From: TWA4 sp045121095 | GTDB lineage: Bacteria > Bacillota > Clostridia > Lachnospirales > Lachnospiraceae | NCBI GenBank assembly: GCA_045121095.1 | Contig: JBGVFN010000067.1 | Span: 1 to 64,000, forward strand | DNA: 64,000 nucleotides | Direction of reading: 5' to 3' | In this document: positions 15,947-23,859 of the stretch, one piece after another | Numbering within the stretch: the stretch's first letter is position 1 | Layout: each line of letters begins with the position of its first letter | Notes under the pieces: model-generated | Told to the model about the DNA's origin: nothing | Database searches by the model: none | The model's input: the letters and a program-made list of their open reading frames with translations, nothing else | Made by a program: the position numbers and the translations under genes

Positions 15947-17374
15947 TTACCGTAATACTTTCTCTTTTTCCTTCATCTGCTCTTTCATACTACCGCCCAG
16001 CAGACCTTCCTGAGCCATCAGTGTCTGCATAACGGAAATATCTGAAGAAATATCAACGGCCGTATCTTCAAAGAAGCTGTCCAGAAGATTTTCGAATGCT
16101 TGATGGATCGTATCCAATGTATTCTCAATCTCTTTTTTCGATTTCTGAATATTAGGTCCCTGCACTTCCTGACGGTCCAGCTCCTCATAAGCTTTCAGCA
16201 GTTTTACCGTAGTCGGAAGATAATATTTCATAAACCGGCGAAGTTCTTCCACCAGATCCGGATGCTGCTCCACTCTGTCAAAAATCCGTTCAATTACCAG
16301 TTCCAATCTGGAAATTTTCGCTGAAATCTCCTCTCCCGGAATGGCGTCATTACTTTCTTTAATCTGCCGCAGATATTCACGTCCCTCCCGGATAACAGTT
16401 CTTACTTCCTCTGGAAGCTCCTGCTCCCTGGCAAAAGCCGCTTTCTGAGAAGTTTCTTTTTTTGATGCACGCTTTGAATCCTGTTTCGCCAAAGCCTGCT
16501 GTTTCTGCTTTTCTTCCAGTTCTCTGCGCTTATATTCTTTCTGAGCCTCCAGATATTGAGTATATGCCTGATTTGTCACGATCAAACTGGTTTCCTGCTG
16601 ATCCAGATGTCCCTGTTTGAACCAGCCTTTCAGAATCATCTTTCGAATATCCTTTAAAATTCCCTTCGGTGACAAGCCAATCTGGTGTCCCAGCTCATCC
16701 AATTCACAATATTCTTTATCTCCAAGAAAACTTACATACTTTTTATAACGCTTTACCCGTTTTAACATGCGTCCACCCTGATGGGCCATCACAATTCCTC
16801 CAAGCAAAAATGGAATCAACGTTCCTACAGCCACAGGCATACCCCATACAAATTCTCCTGAAAATACAGTAAATACCACCAAAAGCAGCACCACTTCTGT
16901 AATTGTACATCCTAATGCCAGAAGCCATCCAATTACAGAAAGAAGAATACCAACGATTCGATAAGAAGTTGGTGAACTGTAACGATCACTATACCGTACA
17001 AAGGGGTCAGAACTTAATTTTCTAAGAGAACTGCTCTGATCGGACTGATGAAACGTACCCTGCCAGCCCTGTGAGCACTGCCCCCATTGCTGCCGGTTCT
17101 GCCCCCATTGCTGCCGGTCCTGTTCCCATTGCTGCTGCCTCTCACTTTGTTGTCTTTCCCGATACTGCTTCCATTGCTGACTTCGCTGAAAAGAGCTGTT
17201 TTCCTGCTGTTGACTCTGGCTATTTCCATCCAATGCCTGCTCAAAGCAATCCAATGCCTGATTGACCGTTTTGCCAATGGCATCATTCAGCCTGGTAAAA
17301 TCCTTGGTATCAATCGCTGACTGCACGGCATCTTTTATCTCGTCGCCCAGATGCGACCAGTCCTGATTACTCAT
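15947..17374 (-). CDS. XpaC-like (5-bromo-4-chloroindolyl phosphate hydrolysis) protein
   Basis: Family named from a Bacillus gene affecting XP hydrolysis; true activity unknown. ATG at 17374 has GGAGG six bases upstream; the extension to 17434 runs into a large hairpin and is rejected. N terminus MSNQDWSHLGDEIKDAV is typical, followed by a Gln/Trp/Arg-rich repetitive stretch (about residues 55-105, units like QQWGQNR), two membrane helices (about 140-200), and a cytoplasmic C-terminal part with coiled coils. The low-complexity region lies where family members are poorly conserved. Same transcription direction as ecsC and telA neighbours. Predicted promoter and 5' hairpin directly upstream. 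Confidence 0.85.
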   Translation of the reverse strand: MSNQDWSHLGDEIKDAVQSAIDTKDFTRLNDAIGKTVNQALDCFEQALDGNSQSQQQENSSFQRSQQWKQYRERQQSERQQQWEQDRQQWGQNRQQWGQCSQGWQGTFHQSDQSSSLRKLSSDPFVRYSDRYSSPTSYRIVGILLSVIGWLLALGCTITEVVLLLVVFTVFSGEFVWGMPVAVGTLIPFLLGGIVMAHQGGRMLKRVKRYKKYVSFLGDKEYCELDELGHQIGLSPKGILKDIRKMILKGWFKQGHLDQQETSLIVTNQAYTQYLEAQKEYKRRELEEKQKQQALAKQDSKRASKKETSQKAAFAREQELPEEVRTVIREGREYLRQIKESNDAIPGEEISAKISRLELVIERIFDRVEQHPDLVEELRRFMKYYLPTTVKLLKAYEELDRQEVQGPNIQKSKKEIENTLDTIHQAFENLLDSFFEDTAVDISSDISVMQTLMAQEGLLGGSMKEQMKEKEKVLR

Positions 17375-17396
17375 CCTCGCCCTCCAAAACAAAAAA

Positions 17397-17457
17397 CTGT
17401 ATGTGTATTCTAAAATTCTCTGCTCACAAAACACAGCATTTTAGAATACACATACAG
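17397..17457 (-). terminator. Long perfect inverted repeat with U-run in the xpaC-like leader
   Basis: Perfect 19-bp arms (17397-17415 and 17439-17457) around a 23-base loop, followed on the minus strand by TTTTTTG, 23 bases before the XpaC ATG. It has the form of a strong intrinsic terminator but begins where the predicted transcript starts, so it may be an attenuator as well as the terminator for ecsC. Confidence 0.8.
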
Positions 17458-17459
17458 AT

Positions 17460-17488
17460 ATTATATCGGAAAATACAGTGAAAAACAA
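17460..17488 (-). promoter_or_regulatory. Predicted promoter of the xpaC-like gene
   Basis: Minus-strand TTGTTT (17488-17483), 17-base spacer, TATAAT (17465-17460). Transcription would begin near 17453, inside the left edge of the long inverted repeat. Confidence 0.55.
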
Positions 17489-17597
17489 CCTTTCACCAAA
17501 TCCTCTCCTATTTTCCGCTCCTATTTAAAGTAACTATTCAGCCAGGCATGGCCGTGTGCCCTTTAGGGTATTTGGGGCAGCACCCCTGCCCAAAACT

Positions 17598-18401
17598 TCA
17601 TTGCTGCTGCACTGTTAAAAAGCGCTTACGATATTTTAAAGCAGCATAAGCGGTAATCTGATTCAAATATAAAATATCAGAGCAGCCTCCCGCCAGTCCA
17701 ACTACCGGTGTTCCCTGTATGAATTTCAAATACAGCATTTCTTCGGAAAGGGCCTGCGCTGTTTTTTTCAGTTGTTCCTGTTCCGTTTCTGAAAATTCCT
17801 GCCCATGTACCAGAAAACGATTAATCTGCGCATCCAACTCCTGCATTTTTTCGCCCCGGCAAATAGAAGCTTCAATCAGCTTTAAAATAAAAAGACGTTC
17901 TTTTTCTGAATCATACGTATAACCATAACTCAAAGCAATTTCATAGATGCTTTTTAACATGAGACTGGTAAAAAATGGAATATCGGGCAGTCCCAGCCCA
18001 GCCAGACCAAAACCAACACTAGCCACAGCAGAAACAGCCATATTTTTTCGGGTAGTTCTGCCTGCCTGTTTCTGAAAAGCCCGCATACTCTTTTTATCCT
18101 TTTGCAGATTTACCGCATATTCATTCACCTGATACTGACGTTGTTCTTCCTCTTTATGATACGTTTTTTCAATAATCTCCGTACCATGCTGGAAAATCAA
18201 CTCAAAAGCTTTATAAAAAGCTTCATCCAACATACCCTGCAATTTTTCCGGTACATATTTCGCCAGCTTCTCCTCTAAAAAAGAAGGACCTTTTTTCACC
18301 TGCTTCTGTATGATTCTCTGTTCTGATTTCAACAACTGTTCCCATTCTTTCTTCAGTAATTTCTGCTCTTTTGTATCCTTCATATCCCTTATATTTTTCA
18401 T
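17598..18401 (-). CDS. EcsC family protein
   Basis: Member of the EcsC family (267 aa), whose function is unknown; the Bacillus name comes from a gene next to the EcsAB transporter. A charged helical N-terminal half (KEWEQLLKSEQRIIQKQVKK) leads to the Gly/Ala-rich hydrophobic segment VSAVASVGFGLAGLGLPDIPFF and the KSIYEIALSYGY region that define the family. No EcsAB genes adjoin. It precedes the XpaC and TelA genes in the same orientation, with a terminator-like hairpin between, so it may be a separate unit. Confidence 0.85.
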   Translation of the reverse strand: MKNIRDMKDTKEQKLLKKEWEQLLKSEQRIIQKQVKKGPSFLEEKLAKYVPEKLQGMLDEAFYKAFELIFQHGTEIIEKTYHKEEEQRQYQVNEYAVNLQKDKKSMRAFQKQAGRTTRKNMAVSAVASVGFGLAGLGLPDIPFFTSLMLKSIYEIALSYGYTYDSEKERLFILKLIEASICRGEKMQELDAQINRFLVHGQEFSETEQEQLKKTAQALSEEMLYLKFIQGTPVVGLAGGCSDILYLNQITAYAALKYRKRFLTVQQQ

Positions 18402-18417
18402 TTCTTGCTGTTCCTTG

Positions 18418-18472
18418 AATTTTTATAAAAAACGTAAATGGCTCTGTAATGGAGCCTTCACTACCTTATAAA
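18418..18472. repeat. Remnant of structured element: flanks without the core
   Basis: The flanks of structured-element copy D near 55.5 kb (ATAAAAAACGTAAATGGC and TCTGTAATGGAGCCTTCACT) recur here joined directly, with the internal conserved part missing. About 20 bases further lies a GAGCGTG terminal repeat, as at copy D. It is either a deletion derivative or an unfilled site. Confidence 0.6.
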
Positions 18473-18492
18473 TTGCACAATCAATGTTCGCT

Positions 18493-18509
18493 CTAGAGCG
18501 TGTCTGAAA
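18493..18509. repeat. Solo terminal inverted repeat of the 160-bp element
   Basis: CTAGAGCGTGTCTGAAA, matching the left end of the full elements at 20241 and 39707 with one change. It contains the stop codon of the oxidoreductase gene. Confidence 0.55.
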
Positions 18510-20067
18510 CTGACCAACTTATTCCCTTCTGTGCCGGATTATCCAGTAAATTGCCCTGATAATCAAAACGAGAACCATGGCAGGGACAATCCCAGCTTTT
18601 TTCCTCCGGATTCCAGGTGAGTTCACACCCCAGATGCGGACATTTTGTTGTCACAAAATACGGTGTTCCTTCCATATCTTTATAGACACCCAGTTTCTTT
18701 CCCTGATAATGAATAACTCCCCCCTGACCGTTCGGTATCTCCTTCAAATATTTTCCAGGAATAAACAGCTGCTGTTTTAAAAGATTTTTCACAGCAGAAA
18801 ATCCCTCCTTTGCAAAACCTGGTGCAGATTTTGTCAAATATAAATTCTGAGGTGAAAAAACCTGCATCTGTTTTGCCGTGTATTCATTCCGGGCAGGAAA
18901 AGTCTGCATCGTTTTTTCGTTCTTCATGATCATGTTATATAAAATCATAGCAGAAACCATGGAGGAAGTCATACCCCATTTCTGAAATCCTGTGGCTACA
19001 TACCAATTTGCCCGGCGTGAAGAATACTTTCCTATATAAGGAATCCCGCTGGCAGTCATACAATCCTGGGCAGACCAGAAAAATTCGGCCTTACAGCCCG
19101 GCCAGTAATGCGCTGCTAATTTCTTTAATCTTTCGTATCGTTCTCCCTCCGCATTTTTTCCTGTTCTATGACCATATCCGCCCAACAGCAGATAATCTCC
19201 ATAACTGCGAAACGATAAATTCTGTCCCCGATTATTGTCTTTCTGTACCGGCAGGGATGCATCAATTCCCAGATACATTCCATCCAGCTGTCTGCATCCG
19301 GTAAAAGCAGCCACATAACTCCGTTCCTGATGCATGCGCAAAAAATAAAAACCTGGCATATTAATAAATGGATAGTGGGACGCAAATACGATATGTTCTG
19401 CCTCCACCACACCATGATTCGTTATAATCTGATGTTCATTTACTGATTCTGCTCTGGTATTCTCCACAATTTCCAACTCTGATGCCAGATGTTTTAAAAA
19501 TTTCAAAGGATGAAAACAGGCTTGTTCCTCATAGCATAAAGCAGCCTTTACCGAAAAAGGAAGTTCTGTCTGTTTTGTATAATCTGCAGAAATGCCCAGT
19601 TTTTTCACTGCCTCCATTTCTTTTTCCAGCTTTTCTGTATCCAGCACGGAATATAAATAGGAAGGACACACTCGAAAATCGCAGGAAATCTGTTCTTCCT
19701 TAATTAATTGTTTATACATTTTTAACGCCGCCACATTGGCATCTGCATACTGCTGTGCCCGTTCCATTCCTAATTTACAAATCAGGGAATCATAGATCAG
19801 ATTATGAGAAACCGTGATTTTTGCCGTTGTTTTCCCGGTCTGCCCACTCCCAATCCGTCCACCCTCCAACACCAGGACGTTTAATCCCGCCCGCTTTAAA
19901 AACCAGGCAGTTAAAATCCCGGAAAGACCGCCTCCAATGACTGCGGCATCGACTTTGCAGTCACCTTTCAAGGCTTCTCTTTCTGGAATTTCAACAGATT
20001 CATACCATATTGATTTTGTAATTGGTTTCGTAATTGACTTCGTGATTGATTTCGTGATTGATTCCAT
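18493..20067 (-). CDS. FAD-dependent oxidoreductase with C-terminal Rieske domain
   Basis: Two-domain redox enzyme (524 aa). The N-terminal DAO-type FAD domain has AAVIGGGLSGILTAWFLKRAG and LEGGRIGSGQTGKTTA. The last about 90 residues form a Rieske [2Fe-2S] domain with CPHLGC and CPCHGSRF ligands (two Cys, two His). Substrate unknown; such fusions are common in Bacillota. The start has AGGAG six bases upstream. Residues 4-19 are ITKS-type tetrapeptides encoded by a 12-bp tandem repeat. The stop codon TAG is supplied by a CTAGAGCGTG end of a dispersed repeat, so the natural C terminus may have been altered by insertion. Confidence 0.88.
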   Translation of the reverse strand: MESITKSITKSITKPITKSIWYESVEIPEREALKGDCKVDAAVIGGGLSGILTAWFLKRAGLNVLVLEGGRIGSGQTGKTTAKITVSHNLIYDSLICKLGMERAQQYADANVAALKMYKQLIKEEQISCDFRVCPSYLYSVLDTEKLEKEMEAVKKLGISADYTKQTELPFSVKAALCYEEQACFHPLKFLKHLASELEIVENTRAESVNEHQIITNHGVVEAEHIVFASHYPFINMPGFYFLRMHQERSYVAAFTGCRQLDGMYLGIDASLPVQKDNNRGQNLSFRSYGDYLLLGGYGHRTGKNAEGERYERLKKLAAHYWPGCKAEFFWSAQDCMTASGIPYIGKYSSRRANWYVATGFQKWGMTSSMVSAMILYNMIMKNEKTMQTFPARNEYTAKQMQVFSPQNLYLTKSAPGFAKEGFSAVKNLLKQQLFIPGKYLKEIPNGQGGVIHYQGKKLGVYKDMEGTPYFVTTKCPHLGCELTWNPEEKSWDCPCHGSRFDYQGNLLDNPAQKGISWSVSDTL

Positions 20068-20240
20068 GATGCACTCCTATTCAGCTGCTCCTTTTTCATA
20101 ACACTTCGGCACCAACCGAATTGTCTTGAAAATTTATCCAGCAAATCTTTTTGATTTTCCAACTCCTTTTCATTGTGCATCATTTCGTAGCTTTTATTCT
20201 ACCGTTCCCGGTCAGGAGACTTTTTCAATATCTCGTTCTA

Positions 20241-20400
20241 GAGCGTGTTTGAAAAAGGCTTTATGCAGGATGTGCATCCCATTTTGAGTTAAATTTCTCT
20301 CAAATGAAAGAGGCGTAGCGGGCTACGCTGACTGAATCTGAGAAAAATTTAGCCAAAACTGGGGTGTGCAGACTGCGTGAATGATTTTTCAAACACGCTT
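20241..20400. mobile_element. 160-bp MITE-like hairpin element, copy 1
   Basis: Begins GAGCGTGTTTGAAAAA and ends with its inverted copy TTTTTCAAACACGCT(T). Internally self-complementary along its length, with apex GCGTAG-CGGG-CTACGC. Nearly identical to 39707-39866. No coding capacity. No clear target duplication, though CTA/TAG adjoins the ends. Movement would need a transposase from elsewhere. Bases 20068-20240 before it hold no convincing gene. Confidence 0.75.
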
Positions 20401-20427
20401 TAGGCTCCAAAAGTGAAAAATATTTAA

Positions 20428-20740
20428 AAATACCCCTGTGTGGAGGTATACGATACAGAATTCTCCCTCCTACACCCCCAGAAAAGGGATTCGGGGGTAC
20501 TGGCAATACAAAAGTATCTGAAATACCTCAAAATGGAGGTGTAAGATACAGTATTCTCTCTCCTACACCCCCGGAAAAGAGATTCAGGGGTGCTGGCAAT
20601 ACAAAAGTATCTGAAATACCCCGAAGTGGAGGTATACGATACAGAATTCTCTCTCCAGCACCCTCGGACAAGAGATTCGGGGGTGCTGGAAATACAAAAG
20701 TGCTTAAAATACCTCCGAGCAGAGGTATAAGAGTCATGGA
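20428..20740. repeat. 93-bp tandem repeat array (3.3 units)
   Basis: Units start at 20428, 20521, 20614 and 20707, exact 93-base period. Each unit holds two hairpins: AAATACC...GGAGGTAT and CACCCC...GGGGTG, the latter with compensatory changes between units. A related array in opposite orientation is at 48217-48445. It starts 28 bases after the 160-bp element. Because 93 is divisible by 3, minus-strand frames stay open through it, but the homologous array has a 91-92 base period, arguing against coding. Confidence 0.85.
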
Positions 20741-20771
20741 AAACAATTCTTTCTCTGTAACTCAGTTTCTA

Positions 20772-21851
20772 CTACAGTCCTTCATAATCAAAAGCCGGGA
20801 TAAAGCTTTCCTGCGCGGTTTCGCCTTCCTGTATGAATCCCTGTTCTACGCCTAAGTCAATGGCATAGTCTACCAGATGATCATATTCTTCCTGTGTAAC
20901 TTTTCGGCAAAGTTCTGGATATTGTGGAAGTTCATTACAAGGGGTGTATTGATTCATAATACTGATATAAATACGATTCCCATAAGTTTCATATAAATAA
21001 CGGATAATTTCCCGCGAATCTGCTGCTTGTCCCGGTAATAATAAATGACGGACAATAACGCCTTTTTTCATTAGCATTTCTTCATCATCGCCACCAACTT
21101 CTTCTTCCCCGTTGCCAACTTCCTCACTACTGTATCTTTCTTTACTGCTTCCAGTTTCCCCACTAACACATCTTCCTTCACAGCTTCCAGTTCCCCCACT
21201 AACGCATCTTCCTTCACCATTACCACTGTCATTCTCTTTCCCACTGTTATAGCCTACATTCTCTACTAATTCCAATGGTTCCAATACAGGTTCTCCTACC
21301 TGACGCACCATTTCTTCGATGGCAGCTGTGGCATATGTAAAATAATCTGGTGCGTTGGCATATCGTTGTGCCAGCTGGCTATCTTTATATTTCAGATCTG
21401 GCAGATAGATATCCACCAAACCGTCCAGCATTTTTAAAGTCTGTACTTTTTCGTAGCTCCCGGTGTTGTAGACTACAGGTATTTTGAGCCCCTGATTTTT
21501 TGCACGTTTTAAGGCTTTTACCAAATGTGGTACGTAATGACTTCCTGTTACCAGATTAATATTGTGAGCGCCTTTTTCCTGCAGCATGAGAAAAATTTCT
21601 GATAATTTTTCGCTGCTGATGATTTTTGCGGTTTCTCCTGCTGCAATGGTGTGATTCTGGCAGAAGACACATCCCAGGCTGCAGCCTGAAAAAAAGACTG
21701 TTCCTGAACCGGATTTTCCGGAGAGCACCGGTTCTTCCCACATATGCAGGGCAGCTCTGGCCGCTGTGATTTCCCAGGGGCTTCTGCAAATCCCTAATTC
21801 TCCTTGATCTCTTTGCGCCCCACATCTGCGGGGACATAAATTACAGTGCAT
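20772..21851 (-). CDS. PflX-like radical SAM protein with repeat insertion
   Basis: Radical SAM enzyme of the PflX/COG1313 type, related to pyruvate formate-lyase activases; substrate unknown. N-terminal cysteines (CNLCPRRCG, GICR) precede the [4Fe-4S]/SAM motif C57-SLG-C61-VF-C64. The core continues through NLVTGSHYVPH and VDIYLPDLKY, and resumes with VIVRHLLLPG and the SIMNQYTPC segment. Residues about 197-259 are an acidic, low-complexity insertion: three 12-residue units (EGRCVSGGTGSC, EGRCVSGETGSS, KERYSSEEVGNG) from a 36-bp tandem repeat. The insertion sits between the barrel strands and is not expected in the family. Start ATG has AAGGAA upstream. Confidence 0.85.
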   Translation of the reverse strand: MHCNLCPRRCGAQRDQGELGICRSPWEITAARAALHMWEEPVLSGKSGSGTVFFSGCSLGCVFCQNHTIAAGETAKIISSEKLSEIFLMLQEKGAHNINLVTGSHYVPHLVKALKRAKNQGLKIPVVYNTGSYEKVQTLKMLDGLVDIYLPDLKYKDSQLAQRYANAPDYFTYATAAIEEMVRQVGEPVLEPLELVENVGYNSGKENDSGNGEGRCVSGGTGSCEGRCVSGETGSSKERYSSEEVGNGEEEVGGDDEEMLMKKGVIVRHLLLPGQAADSREIIRYLYETYGNRIYISIMNQYTPCNELPQYPELCRKVTQEEYDHLVDYAIDLGVEQGFIQEGETAQESFIPAFDYEGL

Positions 21852-22139
21852 ATGATTTCTTTCCTTCCGTTTGTTTCATTCTTCCGTTTGTTCCATTCTT
21901 TTTATCCTAACAAAATTCATGTTTTTTGAAAAGTCAGAAAATGCCTATTTTTGCTCATATTATGCTATGTTTTTTTCTGGAGTTTGTTTTATACTGAAAT
22001 ACAGCTTATTACCCTCAGCGAACAAGACGGTACACATCATATCTCTCTTTATTTACGGAAAAAATGCACATATGATGAAATCCCGCTGAAGGTGAGATTA
22101 AAACAATTCAGATCTGTTAAACTATTGAACTATTAAACT

Positions 22140-22153
22140 GCTGAACTGTTAAC
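22140..22153 (+). repeat. GCTGAACTGTTAAC motif upstream of MATE gene
   Basis: GCTGAACTGTTAAC, preceded by a run of similar shorter units (GTTAAACTATTGAACTATTAAACT) from 22116. Member of the recurrent intergenic motif. The rest of 21852-22181 is AT-rich, with no clear promoter hexamers. Confidence 0.5.
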
Positions 22154-22181
22154 TTCTTCAAGATTTCACAAGGAGACTTTT

Positions 22182-23654
22182 ATGAATCAAAGCAATCAGA
22201 ACCATCAAACGAATCAGCATTGTCAAACAAACCAAATAAACCAACAACATCAAACAAACCAAAACAAACAAATAAACCAGCACCACCAAACAAATCAGCA
22301 CTGTCAAACGAAATCCATTTCTACCTTTTATAGAGATATGTTTCGTCTGGCTCTGCCAATTGTACTGCAAAATCTGATCAGTACTGCGGTCAGCTCTGCG
22401 GATGTGGTTATGCTGGGGCTGATCAATCAGGATGCGCTGTCGGCAGGTTCTCTTGCCAGCCAGATTGCCTTTGTCCTGAATCTGTTTTTTACCGGATTAA
22501 CGTCTGGTATTACCATGCTGGCGGCTCAGTATTGGGGCAAACGGGACACCCGCACCATTGAGCAGATTATGGGCATCGGTCTGCGGATTTCCATAATCAT
22601 TTCCACCTTCTTTTTCCTGCTGGCATTTTTTGCACCGGGATTTTTAATGCACATTTTTACTTCGGATGAGGTTTTGATTGCTACTGGTATCAAATATCTG
22701 CGAGCAGTCAGCTTTTCTTATCTTTTTATGGGAATTTCTCAAATGTATCTGTGCACCATGCGTACGATTGAGCGGGTGGTTTTTGCCACAGCTACCAATG
22801 GCTCTGCCCTGTGTCTGAATATTATTTTAAATGCTGTATTTATTTTTGGATGGTTCGGTTTTCCCAAAATGGGAATTACCGGTGTTGCTCTCGCCACCAG
22901 TATTGCCCGGGGAATTGAGTTGCTTATTTGCCTGATCGATACCTGCTTTTTCCGCACCATTCGCCTGCGCCCCCGGCTGCTCTGGGAGCGAAATGCAGTG
23001 CTGTTTAGGGATTTTATACACTATTCTCTCCCCGCATTCGGCAACGAAGTTTGCTGGGGACTGGCATTTTCTACTTATTCGGTTATTATGGGACATCTGG
23101 GAAGTGATATGGTGGCTGCCAACGCAGTGGTTGTTGTTGCGAGAAATCTGGGCACAGTGGCCTGCTTCGGTATCGCCGGTGCCGGTGCTATCCTGCTTGG
23201 AAAATCCATTGGACAGGGAAAAGCTGATTTGGTTAAGGAAGATGCGTCCCGTTTCTGCCGAATCACATTTATCAGCGGTCTTGCAGGCGGCATTGTGATC
23301 TTCCTTATGCGCCCCCTGTTCTTCCAACTGGCAGATCTGACCCTTACCGCCCAGCATTATCTGAGCATTATGCTGCTCATTAATATGTATTACGTATTGG
23401 GCCAGGCCATGAATACCACCATAATCTGCGGTATTTTCCGCTCCGGCGGAGACTCCTGCTGGGGATTTATCTGTGATGTTGTGGATATGTGGTGTTTCTC
23501 CGTTCCGCTGGGATTTATCAGTGCTTTTATTCTGAAACTGCCGCCCATGTGGGTGTATTTCCTGCTCTGTCTGGATGAGTTTGTGAAAATGCCCTGGGTC
23601 TACCGGCATTATAAAAGCTATAAATGGCTGAAAAATATTACGCGGGAATTTTAG
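22182..23654 (+). CDS. MATE family efflux transporter with Asn/Gln-rich N terminus
   Basis: Twelve-helix cation antiporter for drug/metabolite export (MatE domains about 55-215 and 280-440). Core features: LALPIVLQNLISTAVSSADVVMLG and GMTGVALATSIARGIE-type segments. Residues 1-43 are a hydrophilic low-complexity extension built of NQTNQ, HQTNQ and HCQTN units, encoded by degenerate 15-18 bp repeats; typical MATE proteins begin at the FYRDMFRLALP equivalent. Shine-Dalgarno AAGGAG precedes the ATG, so the extension is probably translated. Single-gene unit facing away from the radical SAM gene. Confidence 0.9.
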   Translation: MNQSNQNHQTNQHCQTNQINQQHQTNQNKQINQHHQTNQHCQTKSISTFYRDMFRLALPIVLQNLISTAVSSADVVMLGLINQDALSAGSLASQIAFVLNLFFTGLTSGITMLAAQYWGKRDTRTIEQIMGIGLRISIIISTFFFLLAFFAPGFLMHIFTSDEVLIATGIKYLRAVSFSYLFMGISQMYLCTMRTIERVVFATATNGSALCLNIILNAVFIFGWFGFPKMGITGVALATSIARGIELLICLIDTCFFRTIRLRPRLLWERNAVLFRDFIHYSLPAFGNEVCWGLAFSTYSVIMGHLGSDMVAANAVVVVARNLGTVACFGIAGAGAILLGKSIGQGKADLVKEDASRFCRITFISGLAGGIVIFLMRPLFFQLADLTLTAQHYLSIMLLINMYYVLGQAMNTTIICGIFRSGGDSCWGFICDVVDMWCFSVPLGFISAFILKLPPMWVYFLLCLDEFVKMPWVYRHYKSYKWLKNITREF

Positions 23655-23695
23655 ATTGAAAGACATATCGTGTTGTTTTTAACACTCTCTTAAAT

Positions 23696-23731
23696 TGTGC
23701 AGACTGCGTGAAGGATTTTCAAACACGCTCT
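23696..23731. repeat. Right-end fragment of the 160-bp element
   Basis: The last about 36 bases of the MITE-like element (TGTGCAGACTGCGTGAAGG ... TTTTCAAACACGCTC), without the rest. Confidence 0.65.
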
Positions 23732-23764
23732 GGGCCACAGAAATACATTTTCTTTCTGTGGCCC
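23732..23764. terminator. Hairpin between convergent MATE and ppk genes
   Basis: Twelve-bp perfect stem GGGCCACAGAAA / TTTCTGTGGCCC abutting the element end. No T-run on either side, so termination is uncertain; located between convergent genes. Confidence 0.45.
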
Positions 23765-23771
23765 AAAGTGT

Positions 23772-23853
23772 GTCTGCCTTATCTTAGCTGCTATTGTCTG
23801 ATACAGCGTTTTCTGCTCTATCTTAGCTGCTATTGTCTGATACAGCGTGTCTG
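23772..23853. repeat. 39-bp direct repeat downstream of ppk
   Basis: The 30-base stretch TATCTTAGCTGCTATTGTCT... occurs twice with a 39-base period (23780 and 23819). Confidence 0.75.
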
Positions 23854-23859
23854 CTTCAT

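Noticed and set aside
19968..20183. 71-residue minus-strand frame overlapping the start of the Rieske/FAD gene
   Set aside because: Weak start context, and its second half is a frame-shifted reading of the ITKS repeat. A short leader peptide cannot be excluded but is unsupported.
20428..20740. CRISPR array
   Set aside because: Units are contiguous 93-bp repeats with no unique spacers and no cas genes nearby.
20528..20746. Short protein rich in PAP/FSGG repeats encoded on the minus strand of the 93-bp array
   Set aside because: The frame is open only because 93 is a multiple of three; the homologous array at 48.2 kb has a different period, and there is no ribosome site.
22158..22370. Hydrophobic 70-residue minus-strand frame opposite the MATE N terminus
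   Set aside because: It is the complement of the Asn/Gln repeat, giving Leu/Val runs; no ribosome site.
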